Assembly: GCA_030407315.1 (NCBI GenBank)
Contig: JALQPE010001878.1
Coordinates: forward strand, 62,001-126,000
Origin: Asparagopsis taxiformis
Lineage: Eukaryota; Rhodophyta; Florideophyceae; Bonnemaisoniales; Bonnemaisoniaceae
Reading direction: 5' to 3'
DNA length: 64,000 nucleotides
The position numbers and the translations under genes were made by a program. The notes beneath the pieces were generated by a model. That model searched no databases. It saw nothing but the letters and a program-made list of their open reading frames with translations, and had not been told where the DNA came from. Below, piece by piece: positions 48,901-58,500 of the stretch. The first letter of the stretch is position 1, and every line of letters starts with the position of its first letter.

Positions 48901-49468
48901 AGGCAAGGTTTTCTCCGTTGACCCTGAGATGATGCTTGCAGTAGATGCCTCCTTTCACAACGTTATTGTTGCTGCATCGACAGTTCGAGAGGGAGGATTG
49001 GGGGTTTTTGCCGCAGAAGATTTAGAGAGGGGCTCTGTTGTTGGATGGTATAATGGGACAATTTTATACGGGAAGATTGGGGAGAATGAACCGCAACGCA
49101 GTCGCTTGTACGGACCGGACGGGTTCGGTTGTACTGGTGAAAGATTCCAAAACTTCAACATGGAGATGGAGACCAGTGTCATCGGAGAAGAAGCACCGGT
49201 CGACAAGATATATCTTGTACCAGCGGAATACAATGTCTGCAGCTACCTCAACGACAGTAGGACCATTGACGGAATGGAGAGAGTTGCAAATGTGCAACGC
49301 AGAAAAAATGCAGAGTTCCGAGTTCACAAAGACGTCAATCCTACTTGCGACTTCAAGTATGCAGTAGCAAAACCTGATCTCATCCTAGCGCAGGTTGTAG
49401 TAGATGTTCGAGCTGGGGAAGAGATATTCGTTGACTATGGATCGCGCTACTGGACTGCAGAGAAGTAG
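45959..49468 (+). CDS. ParB-like / DNA methyltransferase / SET-domain fusion protein (intact, 1,169 aa)
   Basis: A single uninterrupted ORF. ParB-like domain: 'YVEIREIDYRHVDVIAESI' (about residues 35-55) and box II LDGAHRSKAV (about 76). A helical middle region follows (about 140-540), then a Ser/Arg/Glu-rich linker (about 540-620). Beta-class amino-methyltransferase: motif IV TDPPFNTRR with D at about 667, then motif I-like VVDLFSGTYSTAIAC with D at about 847 and 'FIGCEKD'. The IV-before-I order is the beta permutation. SET domain: GLGVFAAEDLERG (about 1,012), GWYNG, CTGERFQNFN, CSYLNDSR (about 1,094), 'GEEIFVDYGSRYW' (end). ParB-methyltransferase fusions are known in bacteria and phages; the eukaryotic SET addition is what stands out. 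Likely nuclear, modifying DNA and histones at a shared site. N6A versus N4C is undecided. Confidence 0.9.
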   Translation: MASEKRNPASTSGRPLHGERRNGLLHIDPFKIKRYVEIREIDYRHVDVIAESIQVYGYNDNNPITGRIIDGDVQVLDGAHRSKAVIKLIENGELPRDFTVPMIEEEVDISPITSAAFLLDSVKASNANDMASRQKRMTFIEYLNLTLDLRDGYWERNAGEKQGSSSMVTIRDVNMPSIRRWLAVGSQREDLAETVLRQPQYESCLSILRVLRPYSRIEEPNPKMVRCLWQLFCIVWGRPVEVQNNFAMKEFPTSLEKRASVGEQLFGMSTSGEIASPLCREVLTCEYFRSGRSAQGRTLTEEDKVFGRLMFMISFVHIALTRRRNAPIRRGRKRRRTGRDTETSTFAPFQRTRANGESVGVVLERVMSAWDTTAMILGFESAYMMCRPYMVFDSEKFQFICLANRTDGWAHPDHYSDLLLPSPVVKLRENAGYPGTLDISVDARLRSLTEAVLVSVYDCMIGIDVFGSSTNQMEGLRTKFFHQPDRFGLNAFIEARIEQSIALDGHERLKVWKNWNREMRVKPVDVCDLKILYETEQRNAASRSLSRERDRLESNESMQHSTRRLGTGGRKPTNDSGSQYTSSMDGRASSAVDTVMQDVAEDTPSAEAVGEEEGVPDHIVQLKKVMKRFCVAYNCTASRLVHRVNTDSIGMLSGNTIDGQAQLVLTDPPFNTRREKGKTNSDYDDINSAQMFRTGKDISRMLRPGGHALIFSSIKQLVGWGEALQNAESGEQSMRTDDVPLILSRRPYVFIQNPMNKSCSLHNIHEFVVHSFKRGMGAAAFEMVDYSLHNRDLSRHPGYVNAIDNCPKLGPGESLNFEDKRLRAEQKPLSILRELISRFSKPGDIVVDLFSGTYSTAIACMTMRDGLYRKFIGCEKDATCHGSAQPLLLDCFVRQGRDGVFGEATKNDISSILANKEWNYSIRSNVGSERLRHRSDAPDGFPSVSSLPLHMLRFVSSVARDQSMLRRLAEVPMNEWGVEDLGKVFSVDPEMMLAVDASFHNVIVAASTVREGGLGVFAAEDLERGSVVGWYNGTILYGKIGENEPQRSRLYGPDGFGCTGERFQNFNMEMETSVIGEEAPVDKIYLVPAEYNVCSYLNDSRTIDGMERVANVQRRKNAEFRVHKDVNPTCDFKYAVAKPDLILAQVVVDVRAGEEIFVDYGSRYWTAEK

Positions 49469-49619
49469 GACAGTATACGCGTCCAATTACAGATATCAAG
49501 AGTACCATCAGCAATAAAAAGTCTTGCATCTGAACTCGTACAACGTTGTAGTACTACAATCTACCTGAGCGATAATAACAGACTTTCATTTGCTGAGCGG
49601 TGCCAGTCAGCCCACGCCC
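49469..49619. other. 3' flank of the ParB-MTase-SET gene
   Basis: Short non-coding stretch before the tandem array. It includes a CAACGTTG palindrome (49,541-49,548) also seen in module A at 6,205-6,212 (ACAACGTTGTAG in both), at the equivalent intergenic position. Confidence 0.5.
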
Positions 49620-50630
49620 AATGATAGTGCTGCACCTGGGCTTTGCCATACCAAAATAATACCGGGTATTATTTCGGGTGTGGCCAGCCCAAGTGCAGCT
49701 CTGCCATTGGCTGTCATGAACGCAGCGGCAGCCAATGGAATTGCTGCACCTGGGCTTTGCCATGCCAAAATAATACCGGGTATTATTTTGGGTGTGGCCA
49801 GCCCAAGTGCAGCTCTGCCATTGGCTGTCATGAACGCAGCGGCAGCCAATGGAATTGCTGCACCTGGGCTTTGCCATGCCAAAATAATACCGGGTATTAT
49901 TTTGGGTGTGGCCAGCCCAAGTGCAGCTCTGCTATTGGCTGTCATGAACGCAGCGGCAGCCAATGGAATTGCTGCACCTGGGCTTTGCCATGCCAAAATA
50001 ATACCGGGTATTATTTTGGGTGTGGCCAGCCCAAGTGCAGCTCTGCTATTGGCTGTCATGAACGCAGCGGCAGCCAATGGAATTGCTGCACCTGGGCTTT
50101 GCCATGCCAAAATAATACCGGGTATTATTTTGGGTGTGGCCAGCCCAAGTGCAGCTCTGCTATTGGCTGTCATGAACGCAGCGGCAGCCAATGGAATTGC
50201 TGCACCTGGGCTTTGCCATGCCAAAATAATACCGGGTATTATTTTGGGTGTGGCCAGCCCAAGTGCAGCTCTGCTATTGGCTGTCATGAACGCAGCGGCA
50301 GCCAATGGAATTGCTGCACCTGGGCTTTGCCATGCCAAAATAATACCGGGTATTATTTTGGGTGTGGCCAGCCCAAGTGCAGCTCTGCTATTGGCTGTCA
50401 TGAACGCAGCGGCAGCCAATGGAATTGCTGCACCTGGGCTTTGCCATGCCAAAATAATACCGGGTATTATTTTGGGTGTGGCCAGCCCAAGTGCAGCTCT
50501 GCTATTGGCTGTCATGAACGCAGCGGCAGCCAATGGAATTGCTGCACCTGGGCTTTGCCATGCCAAAATAATACCGGGTATTATTTTGGGTGTGGCCAGC
50601 CCAAGTGCAGCTCTGCCATTGGCTGCCAGG
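49620..50630. repeat. 114-bp tandem array, nine core palindromes (module B)
   Basis: Cores ACCGGGT at 49,661, 49,775, 49,889, 50,003, 50,117, 50,231, 50,345, 50,459 and 50,573: an exact 114-bp period. Each unit alternates two dyads. One is AATAATACCGGGTATTATT flanked by GCCATGCC/GGGTGTGGC. The other is an imperfect inverted repeat around TCATGAACGCAGCGG with arms GCCCAAGTGCAGCTCTGC and GCTGCACCTGGGC plus CCATTGGCTG/CAGCCAATGG. Units 3-8 read GCTATTGG where the outer ones read GCCATTGG, a sign of homogenisation. Because 114 is divisible by 3, long repetitive ORFs appear on both strands; I regard these as by-products. Confidence 0.97.
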
Positions 50631-50956
50631 TTTGCATCTCAACTACAGTTAGTATACTAAGAAGAACAATTCAAGACCTTGGTTACTCGAGTGATGTGGA
50701 ATTGTGGCAGTCTTGCAAAACTGTGCCATGCATGTAGGAAAGGAAAAGAGATCAGTCTGTACGATGTAGGGTGTAGAAGCTATGCGGGGTGAGAGGTAGA
50801 GGAACTCTAATAGTGCAGTAGACTGACCGTGCTAATATTTTCAAAGTCGTGAATAGGAGTAGATTTAGTTGTGGTAAAGGAAGTATACTACCGAAGCTAG
50901 CTTAGGATTGGCAGATGCTGCCTGTAGAGGGAGAGGCAAAGCAGTATTCTTGCAGA
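50631..50956. other. Non-coding spacer
   Basis: About 325 bp between the array and the dioxygenase 3' end. No gene or repeat seen. Confidence 0.5.
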
Positions 50957-53929
50957 TTATCGCGCACTAGGTGCATCCCAGTAGTTGACTGTTTCGATAG
51001 CATCCGCCAATTCTTCTTCGTCACTTAAAAGGTAGAGATGAGAACGAACCGGAAGACCATATGTTAGGCGATTTTCCGCTGAACTACTGAATCCCTTGCC
51101 TCCATGGTAGAAGTCACCACGACCGATGAAGAGAGAATACGGTGGCACGTAGATGTCCATAACAGGCGTCTTGTACTTCTCAGCGTCTGCACGCGTCAAA
51201 CAGACGTGGCTGAAATACGCTCCACGAAGCCAGAACCCATCAGCCGCGCTTGCCATCAGAAAGTACGATCTTCCAGGTGGGAAATCGGAATCATTGATGA
51301 CCACCGGTAGGTCTGTGTGCAAGTCTTGATCTGGAGCACCATCAGAGGTCAGCAAAAGACGTAAACCGGTTTTAGGAAAGGCCACAGGCTCATGGATTCC
51401 TAGGCCCAAGTACATTAGCTCGGCACAGATTGCTTTGCCGACCTCGAGAATCATCTTGTTCTTGAATTGATGTTCATCCATCTGCTCGAGATCGTCGCAA
51501 ATCTTCTTCCTTGAGATAGAGAACCTTCCCAAACGAGAGGCCTGTTGCTCTGCTGTTACCTCACCCTTGTTTCGAATCTGATGCCAGGGATCATTGGAAC
51601 TGTCTTCAGCAGAAGAATGAACAGGTTTGAACTTCTGGGCGTAGAACGTGAACAGTTCATGTGCTGCGTTGCCCACAGTCGAAGAACGGAAGATACCACT
51701 GAGTACATGGGCACCCAAGAGATTGAGAGTTGACCTAGCTGTTGCAAAGAACTTCTCTGCACAGCAAGCTGGACCACTGCACGCTATACAATTCATATCG
51801 GCAGCAGCTGCACTCAAAATCTCCTGTCGGATTGTTTCGTACAGCTTGCTGTCGATATAGTACTTGACCCTAGAGTCTGACGGTATGGTGTTCGGGAGAA
51901 TATCCATAATCCGTTCATCGACTACCCTGTCGGGGAGGGGATTTTCCTGCTCATCGCTGAACAATGGAATCTCCTCGGTTGAACGTTTCACCGTACGGTT
52001 AGCTTCCAGTCTTCCGCGCTTCGGAAGGGGCTCTTCGGACTCTTCTTCTACCTCCGACTCTGCCTGACTGTCGCCGCCAACCCGTAGACTCTCCGTTCTC
52101 TGCCGTTTCGACCTGCGAAGTGTCTCGACTGGCTCATTCACCGCAAGCGGTGGTGCATTGAGAGGGAGACGGAGGAGAACAGATCCCAATTGCTTCTCAG
52201 AACCTGCCACAGTGGCATCAGGGGTTCCTTGAGCCTGCTCAACTGCAGGAACGGAAGTGGCAGGAGCAGGAGGGGTAGCAGGAGGGGTGGAAGGGGCGGG
52301 AACGGAAGCGGCAGGAGGAGGGGTAGCAGGAGGGGTGGAAGGGGCGGGAACGGAAGTGGCAGGAGGAGGAGGGGTAGTAGGAGCAGGAGTAGAAGGGGTA
52401 GAAGGGGTAGTAGAAGGGGTAGAAGGGGTAGAAGGAGTAGAAGGGGTAGAATGAGCACGAGGAGCAGGAGGGGTAGAAGGAGCAGGAGGGGTAGAAGGGG
52501 CAGGAGGAGTAGGACCAGAACGGGTAGAAGGGGTAGAAGGCTCATCTGATTGGGGCGTAGATGGCTTCGGCGCATCTTCAGATGGCTGTTCATTGTGAAC
52601 AATGACCCTTTGGTCTTCTTCCATGTCCACAACGCCCGTGGAAAAGCGAAGCTGCTCATACATTTCGTCGGAGACGAGAGCATGCTTCGTACCGCTGTTA
52701 TCGTCGGTATTGAAGTGCAGGAGGGTCTCCGCGATACTGTTCGCAATAACAGTCTCCTTTCCTGACCCAGTGTTCTTGAGCTCGGAGTAGAAATGGTCGA
52801 GCGGAGGCTCCATCATTTTGTGAGCAGCAACCGGCTCGGACATCTTGAACACTTCAATCAAAACACGAACGAAAGGATTACCAAATCCTCTTGTCGTCCT
52901 ACTCAACTGACGCAGATCTCGCATGCGTGTCCAGAGAGCTGTTATGAGCAAGATGAACCTTTGCTGATACTCCGAGCCGCGACGGAAGTCTGCCATGAAA
53001 ACGAGATCCATGTTGCAGCCATACATGTCTACGGACTGCTTGAAGACATCGTCGTTGATGTCACGGCCTTCTTTAACGGCCCTTTCCTGTTCCGCAGCGA
53101 GAATTTCCTTGGTGAACATGCTCGGTACGGAACTCCAGAACTCAAGCGCTTTGTTGTTCACAGTCCGGAAGCCTTTCGCAGCAGTCACGTGCTTGTTGAT
53201 GGCTTGGTAGCCCAGTTTCGATATCGACAACTGGCTGTCCATGATGACCTGAATGCACTTCCGATTCGGTTCACCCAACATGTCCTTGGTCGTGAGCAGT
53301 TGGACCACAGAACACACTCGGTCTGCCAAAGAAACAAGGGCAACATCATGCGTGAGTGTGTTTGCTTGAATGGACAGCCCGAGTACTTCAAAAGGTGTGA
53401 AGTACTCATCGGAAACTTCTTCTGTCCCTGGGCGCCTGATCAAAGCCACATCGATGTTCCTGAATGACGCAGCATACGGATGTTGCCCTTCCGGGTCTTC
53501 ACGAATGCACTTCTGGAGAGCCGCAACGCGATGGCCACCATCGATGTAGAACGTTTGAAGGGTGGGGGTTGTGCTGCCTTCACTGGGAAGGAGCATTTTG
53601 CAGGCAAGGATTCGGGAGATTGAGGAGGTGAATCCTTCCCTCAGGAACTTCTCCTTCAGCTCAAGCACTCTCCCTTCCCTAATATGACGAGAGAATAGGG
53701 GGGGTCTGTGCAAATCCAAGGGAGACAGCCTGTGGTCAGCTTTGGGACAGTCTGACAACTGAACCTCGGCGGTGACAGAGTTATCGTGACCAGGGCTGCG
53801 AGAAGGGGCGCGAGAGCGAGAAGGGGCGCGAGAGCGAGAAGGGGCGCGAGAGCGAGCGGAGGCCCGACCGCGAGTCGAAGCGCGAGCAGGGGCGGGGGCA
53901 GAGGGTTTGGAGCGAGTGCGAGGAGCCAT
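50957..53929 (-). CDS. ParB-like / 2-oxoglutarate-Fe(II) dioxygenase-like fusion protein, type II (module B)
   Basis: 990 aa from ATG at 53,929. The N-terminus is basic, with RAPSRS repeats encoded by a small minisatellite. ParB-like domain: 'SRHIREGRVLELKEKFLREG', box II DGGHRVAALQKC (about residue 129), then 'THDVALVSLADRVCSVVQLL'. A helical segment includes DMYGCNMDLVFMADF. A Pro/Ser/Thr repeat linker follows (about 470-590, PSTP-type minisatellite at about 52,240-52,530), then basic clusters (RRSKRQR). The C-terminal oxygenase-like region runs from 'LFSDEQENPLPDRVVDE': HTD at about 871-873, 'PPYSLFIGRGDFYHGGKGF' with distal His about 941, and Arg in PVRSH. All putative Fe/2-oxoglutarate ligands are kept. 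It is the intact counterpart of the retrotransposon-interrupted pseudogene in module A (shared DMYGC, AKGF and VNYW endings). Confidence 0.82.
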   Translation of the reverse strand: MAPRTRSKPSAPAPARASTRGRASARSRAPSRSRAPSRSRAPSRSPGHDNSVTAEVQLSDCPKADHRLSPLDLHRPPLFSRHIREGRVLELKEKFLREGFTSSISRILACKMLLPSEGSTTPTLQTFYIDGGHRVAALQKCIREDPEGQHPYAASFRNIDVALIRRPGTEEVSDEYFTPFEVLGLSIQANTLTHDVALVSLADRVCSVVQLLTTKDMLGEPNRKCIQVIMDSQLSISKLGYQAINKHVTAAKGFRTVNNKALEFWSSVPSMFTKEILAAEQERAVKEGRDINDDVFKQSVDMYGCNMDLVFMADFRRGSEYQQRFILLITALWTRMRDLRQLSRTTRGFGNPFVRVLIEVFKMSEPVAAHKMMEPPLDHFYSELKNTGSGKETVIANSIAETLLHFNTDDNSGTKHALVSDEMYEQLRFSTGVVDMEEDQRVIVHNEQPSEDAPKPSTPQSDEPSTPSTRSGPTPPAPSTPPAPSTPPAPRAHSTPSTPSTPSTPSTTPSTPSTPAPTTPPPPATSVPAPSTPPATPPPAASVPAPSTPPATPPAPATSVPAVEQAQGTPDATVAGSEKQLGSVLLRLPLNAPPLAVNEPVETLRRSKRQRTESLRVGGDSQAESEVEEESEEPLPKRGRLEANRTVKRSTEEIPLFSDEQENPLPDRVVDERIMDILPNTIPSDSRVKYYIDSKLYETIRQEILSAAAADMNCIACSGPACCAEKFFATARSTLNLLGAHVLSGIFRSSTVGNAAHELFTFYAQKFKPVHSSAEDSSNDPWHQIRNKGEVTAEQQASRLGRFSISRKKICDDLEQMDEHQFKNKMILEVGKAICAELMYLGLGIHEPVAFPKTGLRLLLTSDGAPDQDLHTDLPVVINDSDFPPGRSYFLMASAADGFWLRGAYFSHVCLTRADAEKYKTPVMDIYVPPYSLFIGRGDFYHGGKGFSSSAENRLTYGLPVRSHLYLLSDEEELADAIETVNYWDAPSAR

Positions 53930-54367
53930 TGAAGGATGATGGAAAGCAGGAATGGAGAGAAGCTTGATTGAGTGTACGACCCCGATAACGACGATACAGA
54001 GACGATTAAGATAGATTTATTTCGCTACTGCAGTCTGATAAAGGATCAAACGTGAACAATCCGTTTCAACTCTGATTTCAATTTTTTGTTTATTTCTAGA
54101 CCACTTGACTCAGATCAAGAGTAATACTCGAAATTCAGTTAATTTCTGCGGCCAAATACAATCGCTATACGACGAGTTCACACTCAAAGTGGCTAAACAG
54201 GTACGAGTTGGTCATGGTGATTACCCCAAAACCACTCAAGTAATAACTACATAATGCTGAAGTCACATACTTCCCAGCATTTTGCACCAACTCGTGGAGC
54301 TGATGCGTACATACCAAATGCATCTGTATTCAACATGAACCACGAATAAGTGGGCTTCGGCCAATGA
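53930..54367. other. 5' flank of the type II dioxygenase gene
   Basis: About 440 AT-rich bp that must contain its promoter. No specific element recognised. Confidence 0.45.
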
Positions 54368-55262
54368 GTGCACTGCACCTGGCTTGAGAAACTAGGAATA
54401 ATACCCGGTATTATTTTGGCCTCCCAAACGCCAGGTGCACCAACGCCATTGGCCGGTGGTAGTTTGGACAACCTCGGCCAATGGGGTTGGTGCACTTGGT
54501 CTATACCGACCCAAAATAATACCGGGTATTATTTTGGCCTCCCAAACGCCAGGTGCACCAACGCCATTGGCCGAGGGTATCCGGCTACCACCGGCCAATG
54601 GGGTTGGTGCACTTGGTCTATACCGACCCAAAATAATACCGGGTATTATTTTGGCCTCCCAAACCAGGTGCACCAACGCCATTGGCCGGTGCAACCAACA
54701 CTTGGTCTATACCGACCCAAAATAATACCGGGTATTATTTTGGCCTCCCAAACGCCAGGTGCACCAACGCCATTGGCCGAGGGTATCCGGCTACCACCGG
54801 CCAATGGGGTTGGTGCACTTGGTCTATACCGACCCAAAATAATACCGGGTATTATTTTGGCCTCCCAAACGCCAGGTGCACCAACGCCATTGGCCGAGGG
54901 TATCCGCACCACCGGCCAATGGGGTTGGTGCACTTGGTCCGGGCCGCCAGTGCACCAACGCCATTGGCCGGTGGTAGTTTGGACAACCTCGGCCAATGGG
55001 GTTGGTGCACTTGGTCTATACCGACCCAAAATAATACCGGGTATTATTTTGGCCTCCCAAACGCCAGGTGCACCAACGCCATTGGCCGAGGGTATCCGGC
55101 TACCACCGGCCAATGGGGTTAGTGCACTTGGTCTATACCGACCCAAAATAATACCGGGTATTATTTTGGCCTCCCAAAAGCCAGGTGCACCAACGCCATT
55201 GGCTGAGGTTATCCGGAGTACCCCCAGGCAATGGGGTTGGTGCACTTGGTCTACACCCACCC
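54368..55262. repeat. ~117-bp tandem array, seven core palindromes (module B)
   Basis: Cores at 54,403 (ACCCGGT), 54,521, 54,638, 54,727, 54,844, 55,036 and 55,153; spacings 118, 117, 89, 117, 192 and 117. Each unit has AATAATACCGGGTATTATT flanked by GACCCAAA/TTTTGGCCTC, and a second dyad CACCAACGCCATTGGCC/GGCCAATGGGGTTGGTG. The 89-bp unit has an internal deletion. The 192-bp interval has lost one palindrome near 54,940. The second dyad resembles the CCATTGGCTG dyad of the 114-bp array, so the arrays share both parts. Confidence 0.96.
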
Positions 55263-55587
55263 AACTTTATACCCGGCCAGACTCCTGTTCTCAGGAACTG
55301 AAAATTTTACCGGGGATAGTAAACGATGTATTATAATACCAGGTTTTACTATCTGCTATCGTTTCTCGCATCTAATGAAGAGGTTTAGAATTTGCAGCTC
55401 TTGTAGCTAGAGCTTTCTGTGGAGAATAGCTTTCTGCATGTGGTGTTTGTTACATTTGTGAAGTTGATCTGACTATATAAAGAATCCATGCAGTATCTCT
55501 TTTATCATGTTCTATTGGAATTGTGTTTATTACTCTACGGATTCATACCCAACTAAGGCTTCAACACGGCTGGACAGATGCCCTTCA
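55263..55587. other. Non-coding spacer with degenerate palindrome halves
   Basis: It contains TTTTACCGGGGATAGTAAAC (about 55,302) and ACCAGGTTTTACTATC (about 55,339), which look like decayed or split TTTACC/GGTAAA half-sites. Otherwise AT-rich with no gene. Confidence 0.45.
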
Positions 55588-58500
55588 TCACTTCAATTTC
55601 GAATTGCCCTCCCAATGTCCAACGACATATTCTCCTTCTTCACTTTGATGCTGCTCAGTTTTGAGGAATATGTGAGATCGGATCGGGAACTTGTATTGAA
55701 GACCCTTATTGCTCTCAAATCCTTCCTCGTGGTGATAAACATCCCCTCGGCAGACAAGAACAGAATATGGTGGTACTTCACACCTCTTCATTGGAACTCT
55801 GTATAACTCTCTGTTGGGATGGGATAAACAGACATGACTGTAGGGTGCAAGCACGAGGCCGAATCCATCTGCGCCGCTTGACATCATGAAGTAGGATGGC
55901 GGAGAAGGGGGACTGTTAACTTCATCGATTCCCACTTCATAGTCTGTATGTCCAGCACGAGGTTTAGTCCGCTCTCCAGTCAGCACTAAAGTAGTTCCAG
56001 TGCTGGGGAAGGCCATCGGGTCCTTCCCACTAGTCCTCAATTCCAAACATTCCGCACAAATACCTAGACCGAGCTCAACAATCATCTTCTTCCGATAGAG
56101 ATTATTATTGTTATCCTCGAGGTCATCACATAAGCTCTTCCGCTTTGTTATAAAGATTCCTCTGCCCTTCTCACCTTCTTCATCAGAGTTTTTCCCATCC
56201 ATCATAGCCATGCACCACGGTGTCCAGTCCGGATCTCTGCGGGTGTCACCGGATTCAGAGTTCTTCTTGGCATCCTCGAGACGTTCCTCAAACAACGCAG
56301 AAAAATGAAGGAGCAGTTCGTGGATCGCATCTGCAGTAGTAGAAGACTTGAATATTCCGTCCAGAATTGTAAACCCAACCAAGTCTATTTCATTTCGTTT
56401 CTCTCGGAAATAAGCCCTCGAGAGAAACTCAGCGGAAACATTTTGTGCCGAATAGGCACTCGCTGCTGCTTCAGCGACCTCGGCTCGAAGCGTATCGACC
56501 AGTTTCCCATTCACATAGTATTTCATTCGACTGTCGGGATGAATGATAACAGGCAGTTTCGCTTCTATACCTTCCTCCACATCTTTGTCAGGGACATCAT
56601 TTTGTTGCCTGTCCGAATACTGACCTCCTTGAACCGCGTGGACTGCAGCGTCTTTGCCGGATTGCAAATTTGCGTCTTCACGCATCTTTTGCTTCTTCTT
56701 CTGCCGCGGCCTGCTGGTATCCTCTCCCACCAGGTCAATAACCTCTTGAGGGGTGACATCCACCAATTTCCGTTTGGATCGTAGAATCATTGGCGGCGTC
56801 TCCGTATTCCTCGGCTTTGCCTTTAAGGGCACGAAACCACTGCTGTGCTTGGCTGTCATCAACTTCCTAGGCGTAGAACTGGTAACAGGTGTTTCCGTGT
56901 CCTCCAGCTCAGGTAAAACAGGTAGGCCGACATCCGCTGTAGATAACATAGCGTCTCCAGTGCCATCACCCTGATTTCGTACACCTTTCATCGGGTCCTC
57001 CGTTGTCCTTCCAGAAGAATGTTCGGGACATTCTTCGCGGACATCTTTCGTTCCAGACCCATCGCTCTTCCTAGATTCAGGACCTCCTTCACCATCTCGA
57101 CCAGTTCTTGGATGACCAACTGACATATTCGCCGGCGACTTTCCACCCTGCTCTGGTCTGAGCGTGGCACTTCCGGCTGCCACTGGGCTAGGTGATTGTT
57201 GCAGGTCATTTTCATCACCGTGGTCATTTCTTCCTCGATTTGCACCAGCTGGTTCAAGCTCTGGAGTTCCTACGTTCTTCTGCAACACATCCCCAACTTC
57301 ACAATCTCCAGGTTTCGAAGAATTGTTCTCGGTAGGCGCAGTAGGCACTGCGCGGTCCGTTGTAACCTGCTTTGCGCTTTCGGAATCTGCCGCTTTCCCT
57401 GTCGCCTCTTCACCAACCTGTGTTGCAGCACCGACCTCAGCGTTAACACGATCCGATATTTCCAGACTGCCCTGTGTCTGCTGTTGGGTAAGTACATTTG
57501 GACTCTGTACCACGTCCGAGCGATCAATGGCAGCATTTGAAGTATCACCATACGATGCGGATTGTTGTCGTGGTTGAGGTGCAGTATTCCCTTCCAAGGA
57601 TTTTCGCCTAGTCCGCCTTTCCTGCACACCTATTTCAGGCGCGACGGAATGGTCGAGAGAGTCATCCGATAGAATTGGGCCGTTGAAAACCACATAACGG
57701 ATTTCTTTCATCATAGACCGCGTCAATGCTGCACGTATACCTCTCCCAGTTGGTGCGTCGGAAGGATAGAAATCTTTGAGGACAGTCAAAATGCGATATC
57801 GTATGGTTTTTCGTGTTCGTCCACCTGGCTCCGGTACTTCATGTAACTTCCTGAAACATGGATGAGGTGAGGAATGCCAGGAGTTTTCTTTCCGTACAGC
57901 TTTCTCAAGTATGTCATATATTTCACACATGCTGTAGCACCACTTTTGCGCGCATGTCTTTAGACTTATACCACCATCTCCTTTCCTACGTTTCCACATC
58001 GTCCACATTGCAGTGAGCTCTAGAATGACAAGTTTGGTGTCCACCGAAGCTTTTCGAAACGCAGAAGCGAATAGGACGTCCACAGTGCATCCCTGCATAT
58101 TCTTCGAGTCTGGCGGACTAGTTTCAGTTGCAAATCGACTTGGGATAGCTGACCAATGTTCGAACGCCGGGTTATTTACGTCTCCGAAGCCCTGCGCAAT
58201 CGAAACGTACTTCATCATGATTCCTTCCTGACAACCTGGAATGACCTTGTTCTCGACTACAACTTTTGTGCACACATTTACCTTCGCCTTCATCAAGCCC
58301 TTCATCATCATGAACTTCATGACCGTACAGACGTGGTCAGCAATAGAAACTTCTATCACGTCATGAGTCTTTTCGTTCAGCTTCTGCGATATTCGCATCA
58401 CTTCAAGAGGATGAAACATTTCACGGGTTCCAGGTGGTCGGATGAAGTCAACGCTAATGCTCCTCAGTCTCCATCGATCAGCAACTGTCGGTTTGTTTTC

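Noticed and set aside
49620..50630. CRISPR-like regular spacing of a palindrome
   Set aside because: The sequences between palindromes are identical copies, not unique spacers; this is a tandem satellite in a eukaryote.
49590..50737. Open frames of 319-364 codons on both strands encoding 38-residue repeats
   Set aside because: They follow from a 114-bp unit without stops. Three frames are open at once, including the antisense one, and no start context or unique domain supports a protein.
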